In this document: positions 16,915 through 23,114 of the stretch, in pieces
Position numbering within the stretch: the first letter of the stretch is position 1
Layout of the letters: every line of letters begins with the position of its first letter
NCBI GenBank assembly: GCA_016935695.1
Contig: JAFGQL010000100.1
Span: 1 to 59,778 of the forward strand
DNA from: Spirochaetales bacterium
GTDB lineage: Bacteria; Spirochaetota; Spirochaetia; JC444; Marispirochaetaceae
Direction: 5' to 3'
DNA length: 59,778 nucleotides
The notes under the pieces: model-generated
Databases searched by the model: none
The model's input: only the letters and a program-made list of their open reading frames with translations
What the model was told of the DNA's origin: nothing
Translations under genes and position numbers: made by a program

Positions 16915-18129
16915 ATGTCTTCTTCACGATATTCTCTTTTTCTGGAGCTGATACGGTTTTCCCTCGGCCTGTGGCTTAAAAGTAAATTCCGGGTCCGTCT
17001 GGAGGGACTTGAGGTTCTCCGCGGGTTAAAGCCTCCCTACTGCGTTGTTCCCAATCATTCCAACACCTTTGACCCTTTTTTTGTTGCCATTTTCATACGG
17101 GAGCCAGTGTACTGGGTTACCAGTGATGCCAACTTCCGTTCTCCGTTTGTACGGTTCTGGCTTGGTCTGGTGAACGCCATTCCAAAAACCAAGAAAATCT
17201 CCGATCTTGAATCGGTGCGGATGATAAACTCGTATGTGAAAAACGGCGGGATTGCGGGAATTTTCGCCGAGGGTGACCGCACCTGGGACGGAAAAACCCT
17301 GCCCTTGATACCCGCCACCGCAAAGCTGATCCGCATGCTGAAAGTACCGGTGCTCTGCCCTGTCCTCAAGGGGGCTTTTGTAAGTCTGCCCCGCTGGTCA
17401 AAGCGTATACGCCGGGGAAGGCTTACAGTCGATTTTTCCCGGGTGCTGTATCCGAAAGAATATGAAGGGAAATCTTCCGACCAGGTATACGCCCTCTTGA
17501 GCGGTATGCTCGCCCATGACGACTTTAAATGGCAGGCAGCCTCGGGTATCCCCTTCGCATCGCGGTACAGCGCGGAAAGTCTGGAAAGCGTGCTTTTCAT
17601 GTGCAGGCAGTGCGGCTCCATCTCCACTCTGGAATCGAACCGGCGGCACCTGCATTGCCGTTCATGTTCATCAATCTGGGAATATACGCCCATGAGCCGG
17701 CTTGTTAGAACGGACAACGGAACCGATGACGGGACGCCAGCCGACTGGTTTGCATGGCAGCACGCCCGGCTGGAAAAGCAGATAGACGCGGCACCTTGCG
17801 ATAGAGAAACAGTCCTGTTCACCGACGAAGGGATAAGGGTATTCAAGGGCTATAAATTTGAGAACGGTGAGGTTCTGGGTGTGGGGAAAGCGTCCCTTTC
17901 TACCGACGGTATCACCTTTTTCCTTTCGCGTCCCGGCGGTAAAGGAGCGGCGGAAACAACGGTAACCCTTTTTATTCCTCTGCAGGAGGTTTCCGGCCAT
18001 AATGTGGTGTTTATGAACCAGTTCGAGTTTTATTACCATGACGATATGTATTCCTGCACCTATCCCTCCTATCCGGGGTGCGGCATAAAGTGGGTGAAGG
18101 CAATTGATATACTGCAAAATAAGTCTTGA
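16915..18129 (+). CDS. PlsC-like acyltransferase with a C-terminal zinc ribbon
   Basis: The 404-residue protein has an N-terminal 1-acyl-glycerol-3-phosphate acyltransferase domain with VPNHSNTFDPFF (the NHx4D catalytic motif near residue 45) and FAEGDRTWDG (acceptor-binding EGxR type). After it comes a CRQCG-x17-CRSCSSIW four-cysteine ribbon (residues about 230-255) and a roughly 150-residue beta-rich tail. It likely acylates a lysophospholipid at the inner membrane. The start at 16915 follows AGGAG by eight bases, six bases after the stop of the GltS-type gene, so the two are co-transcribed. The function of the tail is unknown. Confidence 0.82.
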   Translation: MSSSRYSLFLELIRFSLGLWLKSKFRVRLEGLEVLRGLKPPYCVVPNHSNTFDPFFVAIFIREPVYWVTSDANFRSPFVRFWLGLVNAIPKTKKISDLESVRMINSYVKNGGIAGIFAEGDRTWDGKTLPLIPATAKLIRMLKVPVLCPVLKGAFVSLPRWSKRIRRGRLTVDFSRVLYPKEYEGKSSDQVYALLSGMLAHDDFKWQAASGIPFASRYSAESLESVLFMCRQCGSISTLESNRRHLHCRSCSSIWEYTPMSRLVRTDNGTDDGTPADWFAWQHARLEKQIDAAPCDRETVLFTDEGIRVFKGYKFENGEVLGVGKASLSTDGITFFLSRPGGKGAAETTVTLFIPLQEVSGHNVVFMNQFEFYYHDDMYSCTYPSYPGCGIKWVKAIDILQNKS

Positions 18130-18141
18130 TGGAGCTGCAGA

Positions 18142-19080
18142 ATGAGTATTTGGGTAAGCGAACCTGAACAGATTGCCGATATGGCATGTCGTATCGGTGA
18201 AGGGCCGGTCTGGCACCCCGATGAAGGTCGGCTGTATTACGTTGATATTCCCCGCGGACGCCTCCTGTGGCATGATCCCGCATCAGGGAAAAACGGTACA
18301 GCCTGGGAGGGGGAGGAACTGGGAGGCTGCACTCTACAGGCCGACGGCGGTCTTGCCCTGTTTACCGCCGGTTGCGGCATAAAACTTCTTGGCCGGACCG
18401 GCGTCCGTAGTGTTATTGACGGCATTCCCGAAGAGGCCGGCACGCGCTTTAACGATGAGATAGCCGATTCCCGGGGAAGGGTCTTTGTGGGGACCATGTC
18501 GGCAGCCGGGCGTTCCGGCCGCCTGTACCAGATTCTGACAGACGGCAGCTACCGTGTAGCAAGCGACGGCGCGGACACTCCCGAGGGGGGATACGGAACC
18601 CCGAACGGGATGGGGTTTACCCCCGACGAGAAGGCCATGTATTTCAATGATTCCAGAACAAACCGCACCTACCTTTTTTCCTACAATGAAGAAACGGGTG
18701 CCCTTTCTGACCGGATACTTTTTCGCGAGGGTTCGGCGCCTTCCCGGGCAGTGCCGGATCTAAATGGCCGTGGAGACGGCCTGACGGTTGATGCTGCCGG
18801 CCGCGTGTGGATGGGCGAGTGGGACGGCGGACGGGTTGTCTGCTACGGGACGTCCGACGGTTCCCTCAACGGAAAGCCGGAACTGCTTTTAGAAATACCC
18901 ATGCCGGCAAAAAAGATAACCTGTGTCACCTTCGGCGGACCGGATTACACGGATCTCTTCGTGACGACGGCCCTTTTTGAGGGGACAAAAGACAGCGAAG
19001 GCCCCGGAGCCGGTGCCCTGTACCGCATCCGCACAAATGTGCAGGGAGCAGGGGAGCACCGCAGCAGGTTATTGCTCTAA
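18142..19080 (+). CDS. SMP-30/gluconolactonase family beta-propeller lactonase
   Basis: This 312-residue protein is of the SMP-30/LRE family of six-bladed propellers. Metal-site residues are visible: Glu in IGEGPVWHPDEG, Asn in RFNDEIADSRGRVFVGTM, GTPNGMGFTPD, and Asp in GRGDGLTVDAAG. Such enzymes hydrolyse sugar lactones. There is no signal peptide, so it is probably cytoplasmic. It starts 12 bases after the acyltransferase stop with GGAG eight bases before the ATG, so it is likely in the same transcript. It is convergent with the GH26 gene. Confidence 0.88.
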   Translation: MSIWVSEPEQIADMACRIGEGPVWHPDEGRLYYVDIPRGRLLWHDPASGKNGTAWEGEELGGCTLQADGGLALFTAGCGIKLLGRTGVRSVIDGIPEEAGTRFNDEIADSRGRVFVGTMSAAGRSGRLYQILTDGSYRVASDGADTPEGGYGTPNGMGFTPDEKAMYFNDSRTNRTYLFSYNEETGALSDRILFREGSAPSRAVPDLNGRGDGLTVDAAGRVWMGEWDGGRVVCYGTSDGSLNGKPELLLEIPMPAKKITCVTFGGPDYTDLFVTTALFEGTKDSEGPGAGALYRIRTNVQGAGEHRSRLLL

Positions 19081-19096
19081 CTGCGGCCGGGGCTTG

Positions 19097-20191
19097 TCAT
19101 TCCTGCAGAACAAAAGACGGCAGTTCATCAAGGGTGATCACATCCGGGTGATGATACACTTTTTTCTTGTGGGTATCCTCGTTGTGGTACTGTCCGGTCC
19201 AGAAACTGCTTTCATCATCTGCGTGTTCTCTGCCGTGGGCGTCGTTCCAGGTCATGAAGTACAGCCAGCGGGACTCGTCCCTTGCCATTGCATCAGGGTC
19301 AGGAATGGCGCCGTTTTCCGTAAGGGCCACCATCTTTGATCCGCCCCCAATCCTGTTCGCCAGGAAAAACCTGCTTTTTCCTGAGTTATACTTCCTCGGG
19401 CCGGGATAGACGTCCTCGCCGATAATGTCCACGGTGTCGTTACCCGGGTACCAGCCCTTGTCCTGGCCGTTCCATACCCAGATCAGATTTTTGAGTCCGT
19501 GAACGCCGTTGAGCTGGTCGAATAAAAGTTCCCATAATGCCTTATACGCGTCGGATCCGGACGCCCCCCACCAGAACCAGCCGCCGCTCGCCTCGTGAAG
19601 GGGGCGCCATAATACCGGAACACCCTTGTCCTGGAGTTTCTTCAACTCTCTTGCGACTCTTGAGATGTCCTTCATCATAGCCTGGTACTCGGCGGTGTCG
19701 GTCTTCCATTTCCGGGTTTTCAGGTCGTAGGGAATCCTGAAGCTGGTGTCCCGGGTGTAGAATTCTCCCCTGTCGAAAGGCGCCCTCGGATCGCGCCAGT
19801 GCCAGCAAAAGGTGACAATACCGTTTTTACCGGTTCCGGCGGCGTTTTTCCACCATTGAAGGGCTTCGTAGGTCTGGACCGTTCCCGAACCGGTACCCTT
19901 GAAGTTCATGAAATCAAAGCCCTGGAGGGCAGGATACCGGCCGGTGTCCCTGTAGACCCGCCCTACCATATGAACGCTGTCATTCCAGCTCAGGTCCATC
20001 TGGCCGGCAATGGTTTTTTGCCCGTATATTCCGCGTAAATACGAAAAAAGGGTGTCAGCTGCAGGGTGGGGTTCCTTGGTTATCAACTGAGAGGGTACGA
20101 TATTCGGCATGTCCTGCTCCCTGATTGAACTGCACGATGTACACCACATTGCAAAAACCAGATATATTGCGGTCATGAGAGGGTATTTCAT
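19097..20191 (-). CDS. GH26 beta-mannanase lipoprotein
   Basis: This 364-residue endo-1,4-beta-mannosidase-type enzyme has a lipoprotein-like signal (LVFAMWCTSC, acylation at C17 or C20). The GH26 barrel shows YPALQGFDFM, TFCWHWRDP, the acid/base Glu200 in RPLHEASGGWFWWG and the nucleophile Glu292 in ALTENGAI. GEDVYPG is also typical. It would cleave mannan or glucomannan at the cell surface or in the periplasm. It is divergent from the ROK regulator, next to a large sugar-transport operon that is probably its partner. AAGGAG precedes the ATG. The promoter and a possible operator lie at 20232-20266. Confidence 0.92.
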   Translation of the reverse strand: MKYPLMTAIYLVFAMWCTSCSSIREQDMPNIVPSQLITKEPHPAADTLFSYLRGIYGQKTIAGQMDLSWNDSVHMVGRVYRDTGRYPALQGFDFMNFKGTGSGTVQTYEALQWWKNAAGTGKNGIVTFCWHWRDPRAPFDRGEFYTRDTSFRIPYDLKTRKWKTDTAEYQAMMKDISRVARELKKLQDKGVPVLWRPLHEASGGWFWWGASGSDAYKALWELLFDQLNGVHGLKNLIWVWNGQDKGWYPGNDTVDIIGEDVYPGPRKYNSGKSRFFLANRIGGGSKMVALTENGAIPDPDAMARDESRWLYFMTWNDAHGREHADDESSFWTGQYHNEDTHKKKVYHHPDVITLDELPSFVLQE

Positions 20192-20231
20192 GGTATGCTC
20201 CTTGATGTGTGCATCCGTCGCTCTTGTTTGT

Positions 20232-20247
20232 GTTGGAAAAATACAAC
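20232..20247. promoter_or_regulatory. Candidate ROK operator overlapping the mannanase promoter
   Basis: GTTGGAAAAATACAAC is an imperfect palindrome with GTTG and CAAC ends (extended to TGTTG/CAACA at 20231-20248). It covers the -10 of the GH26 promoter. It has the same GTT-N10-AAC layout and length as the site at 21612-21627, with 11 of 16 identical bases. Confidence 0.4.
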
Positions 20248-20266
20248 ATTAAATACGGGTGTGCAA
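20238..20266 (-). promoter_or_regulatory. Promoter of the GH26 gene
   Basis: On the minus strand, TTGCAC (20261-20266), a 17-base spacer and TATTTT (20238-20243) form a fair sigma-70-type promoter. It gives a leader of about 40 nt before the ATG at 20191. Confidence 0.55.
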
Positions 20267-20342
20267 GCCTTTCGGTAATTCTACACCACCGCAGGCTGAT
20301 GTGGTATCGGGATCACTGCCTCCAGGAAGTGCATGGTTTCGT

Positions 20343-20372
20343 TTGACAGTTAAAAAACACCTTTGATACTAT
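20343..20372 (+). promoter_or_regulatory. Promoter of the ROK regulator gene
   Basis: TTGACA (20343-20348, consensus -35), 18 bases, then TACTAT (20367-20372). The leader would be about 45 nt. Confidence 0.6.
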
Positions 20373-20423
20373 GGTTGGATATTCCGGTCTTTCCCAGGGC
20401 TGGAATCTATTGGAGCGGTATTC

Positions 20424-21566
20424 ATGATAGGCAAGGTGCAGGCCCAGTACTATTCACAAATTCTCGATATCATAAGACAGACGCCGGGGACCAGCCGGGT
20501 TCAGCTGGCGGCCGGTATGGGGCTTGACCGTTCTTCCATTACCAATTTGATCAATGCGCTTTTAAAACGCAACCTGCTCATGCACAGTGACGGATCCCGG
20601 CTTGGGGAGAAAAGCGGCAGGAGACAGATACCTCTGAAAATTAACGGAGATTTCGGCGTGGTCGCGGGAATTCAGGTCCAGCAGGATTGTATTGTATCCG
20701 TCATTACCAATTTGGAAGGTGCTATTCAGTTCATTAAAAAAGTAAACTGTGATATTTCGGGGGACAACCTTCTGCAGGTGTTACGGGATGCGACCGACAC
20801 CTGCATGGCAGAGGTCAAGGACAGGGGGCAGCGGTTTCTTGGTTTGGGCGTAGGACTCACAGGAATTGTGGATCATCACAGCGGTACCGTGGTGCGTTCC
20901 AGACCGCTGTATATCCACGAGCCCCTTGAAATACTGCCTGAGTTCTCCCGGGGATATGATGTTCCTGTTTACATAGATAATGACACAAACTGTTGTTCCT
21001 GGGGTGTTCTTGCATTTTCAGATGACAGAAGCATAAGGAATTTTCTCTATGTCCTGTTTGAAATGGAAGACGATCCGGCTCTTGCCCAGGTTTATAAACG
21101 GATGAGCACCGGATGGGCCTTTGCTCTCAACGGAACGGTGTTTTACGGTGATACGGGTTCCGCGGGAGAGTTCAAGAGTTTTCTGTGCAGAAGCCATAAC
21201 GAGGACCAGTTCAGCATTGAATACAAAACCAGGCTTACCGCAAAGAGCAATCCCGCCATACGTACCGCGGTTTTAGAAGAGCTTGCGCGGAATATCGCCT
21301 TTACGACAAACATCCTGGATCTTTCCCATGTTTTCTTAGGGGGAAACCTCGATACCATGCGCAGTGAATTTTCTGGCATAATCCAGCGCGAGGTGGATAT
21401 AAACTGGTTATATAACAACCGGTCAGAGCTGGACCTTCATTACGCAAGGACAGAGGATTATCCCGTCGCAGTGGGTGCCGCCGGCCTCGCGGTGGAGCGG
21501 TTGTTCGAAATACCCTTTATGCGGGTGTCCGCTATTGTCGAGGAAGTTTTTTCCTTCCGTCAGTGA
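20424..21566 (+). CDS. ROK family transcriptional regulator
   Basis: This is a 380-residue regulator. A winged helix-turn-helix spans about residues 10-65 (GTSRVQLAAGMGLDRSSITNLINALLKRNLL). A ROK sugar-kinase-like domain follows, with GLGVGLTGIVDHHSGTV and IDNDTNCCSWG. The usual ROK zinc motif (HxGH then CxCGxxGCxE) is not present: the corresponding region reads GSAGEFKSFLCRSHN. It therefore probably lacks kinase activity and senses a sugar without that zinc site. Its position between a divergent mannanase and the transport operon, and the matching palindromes at both promoters, suggest it controls both. GGAG lies nine bases before the ATG. Confidence 0.88.
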   Translation: MIGKVQAQYYSQILDIIRQTPGTSRVQLAAGMGLDRSSITNLINALLKRNLLMHSDGSRLGEKSGRRQIPLKINGDFGVVAGIQVQQDCIVSVITNLEGAIQFIKKVNCDISGDNLLQVLRDATDTCMAEVKDRGQRFLGLGVGLTGIVDHHSGTVVRSRPLYIHEPLEILPEFSRGYDVPVYIDNDTNCCSWGVLAFSDDRSIRNFLYVLFEMEDDPALAQVYKRMSTGWAFALNGTVFYGDTGSAGEFKSFLCRSHNEDQFSIEYKTRLTAKSNPAIRTAVLEELARNIAFTTNILDLSHVFLGGNLDTMRSEFSGIIQREVDINWLYNNRSELDLHYARTEDYPVAVGAAGLAVERLFEIPFMRVSAIVEEVFSFRQ

Positions 21567-21611
21567 CAGGGGCAATTGAGCCTTATATTTCGTGTGCAGA
21601 TATCTTTTTAA

Positions 21612-21627
21612 GTTGAAATATTCTAAC
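21612..21627. promoter_or_regulatory. Candidate ROK operator upstream of the transport operon
   Basis: GTTGAAATATTCTAAC is a 16-bp imperfect palindrome (12 of 16 positions match its own reverse complement). It ends six bases before the -35 of the operon promoter. A second GTTGAAATA half copy occurs at 21640-21648, between -35 and -10. It resembles the site at 20232-20247. Confidence 0.45.
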
Positions 21628-21633
21628 AAAAAG

Positions 21634-21662
21634 TTGACGGTTGAAATAATCGGGCTTATGAT
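21634..21662 (+). promoter_or_regulatory. Promoter of the nine-gene transport operon
   Basis: TTGACG (21634-21639), exactly 17 bases, then TATGAT (21657-21662). This is the strongest promoter match in the window. The first gene starts at 21696 with AAGGAG upstream. Confidence 0.75.
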
Positions 21663-21695
21663 GGTAGCTGATTTCTATTATACAAGGAGAGGACA

Positions 21696-23003
21696 ATGAA
21701 GAGAATTGTATCTGTATTTTTGCTTCTCGTGTTTGTCTCAGCTGTCATTATTGCCGAAGGCCAGGGAGAAAACGGCGCCGCGGCAAAAGCCAGTGACATG
21801 GATCTGGGCGGGCGCGTACTTACATACATGGCGTGGTGGGATCCCGCGTCTACCGACGAGGTGTGGCTTTCAAAGCTCGCGTTTCTTGAGGAGCAGTATA
21901 ATTTCAAGCTGGAAACCCGGAACAGCGGCGATTGGCAGGGGCATCATGACGATCTTCTGGCCAGTATTGCTGCCGGTGATCCGGTAGCGGATTATGTTTA
22001 TATAGATCAGGGATTTTTTCCGGGCTTTGTCTCGGAACAGCTCCTTGAGCCTGTTGAGGGCTATGGTATTGATTTCAGCCAGCCCCATTATCATCAGGGA
22101 AAGCGTGAGGCCTTCACCCTTAAAGGGCATGAATACAGCATTAAGGACCAGTTTATCGAGCCCTCCGCCGGATGGTGGTTCAATAAAAGCCTGCTGGACC
22201 GTGAAGGTCAGCCGGATATTTACGAACTGCAAAGAAACGGTGAGTGGACCTGGGATAAAATGCTCGAGATCGCCAAGGCTGTAACCAGGGATCTGGACGG
22301 TGACGGTAATATCGATCAGTGGGGATTCGCCGAAGATCCTCTTCATGTGGCGGCCATGGCCTTAATTGCCGGTAACGGGGCGAATATCCTTGATGACGGT
22401 AAATTCGGTCTTGCGTCTCCTGCGGCCATTGAGGCGCTGCAGTTTTATCAGGATCTGAATATCAAGCATAAGGTTGTGGGGATGCGTCCGGAAGATTCCG
22501 AGTGGAACTGGGCGTATCATGAATTCGGCGCGGGGAAGGTTGCCTTTCTTCCGTTCTTTTTCTGGGCATCCGACAGTCAGTTCGGTACACCGGAAGACGA
22601 AATCGGCTGGGCACTGTTTCCCGCCGGACCCAAGGGCGGGATGACCTCGGTGTATTATCCCAATAATACGGTTGTCGTTCCCGTAGGGGTCAAGGATGTG
22701 AAGACGGTTCTTCAGGTGTGGGACCAGCTGTGGAAGCCGCATCCTGATTTTATAGACCCCGATGAAGATCCCTTCAGCTGGCTGTATACCAAATTCTATG
22801 ATATTGAGAGCGTTGAGGAGACCCAGCGGATGATGAGTGTCGGAGGCAAATTTACTACTTTTACCCATGAGCTTTTCGGCCTGAAAACTACATGGGAATC
22901 CCTCCCTCTCCCCATTCTTAAGGGTGAGAAATCTCCTCAAGTTGCTGTTGAAGAAGCACAGCCGATTTTCGAAGGGAAAATCGCTGATGTATTAGGCGAA
23001 TAA
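21696..23003 (+). CDS. Extracellular sugar-binding protein of an ABC transporter (family 1)
   Basis: The 435-residue secreted protein has a signal peptide of about 20 residues (ending near VIIAEGQGE) and the two-lobed solute-binding fold. A DLDGDGNIDQWGF segment, common in carbohydrate-binding family 1 proteins, sits near residue 210. YPNNTVVVPVGVKD and the C-terminal helix are typical of the family. No lipobox cysteine is seen, so it may be periplasmic and free. It is the first gene of the operon and is separated from the second binding protein by a hairpin (23012-23045). It probably delivers an oligosaccharide to one of the two permease pairs. Confidence 0.88.
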   Translation: MKRIVSVFLLLVFVSAVIIAEGQGENGAAAKASDMDLGGRVLTYMAWWDPASTDEVWLSKLAFLEEQYNFKLETRNSGDWQGHHDDLLASIAAGDPVADYVYIDQGFFPGFVSEQLLEPVEGYGIDFSQPHYHQGKREAFTLKGHEYSIKDQFIEPSAGWWFNKSLLDREGQPDIYELQRNGEWTWDKMLEIAKAVTRDLDGDGNIDQWGFAEDPLHVAAMALIAGNGANILDDGKFGLASPAAIEALQFYQDLNIKHKVVGMRPEDSEWNWAYHEFGAGKVAFLPFFFWASDSQFGTPEDEIGWALFPAGPKGGMTSVYYPNNTVVVPVGVKDVKTVLQVWDQLWKPHPDFIDPDEDPFSWLYTKFYDIESVEETQRMMSVGGKFTTFTHELFGLKTTWESLPLPILKGEKSPQVAVEEAQPIFEGKIADVLGE

Positions 23004-23011
23004 AGGGCATA

Positions 23012-23045
23012 AATAAAGAGTGGCATACCCATGCCGCTCTTTATT
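23012..23045 (+). terminator. Terminator or attenuator between the two binding-protein genes
   Basis: AATAAAGAG (23012-23020) pairs with CTCTTTATT (23037-23045). The stem continues through one G-U pair and GGCAT/ATGCC to an ACCC loop, giving 15 pairs in all. The T-rich right arm is followed by TAGTCTATAATATA. It may allow partial read-through so that the first binding protein is made in excess. Confidence 0.6.
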
Positions 23046-23114
23046 AGTCTATAATATATAGAAATATTAGTATAAAATGTGCGACTCAATGCTTTAGATA
23101 GAGGGTGTGGAAAC

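Noticed and set aside
23046-23090. AT-rich stretch with TATAAT as a promoter for the second binding-protein gene.
   Set aside because: TATAAT has no -35 at the correct distance and lies beside the hairpin; a weak internal promoter cannot be excluded, but I cannot support it.
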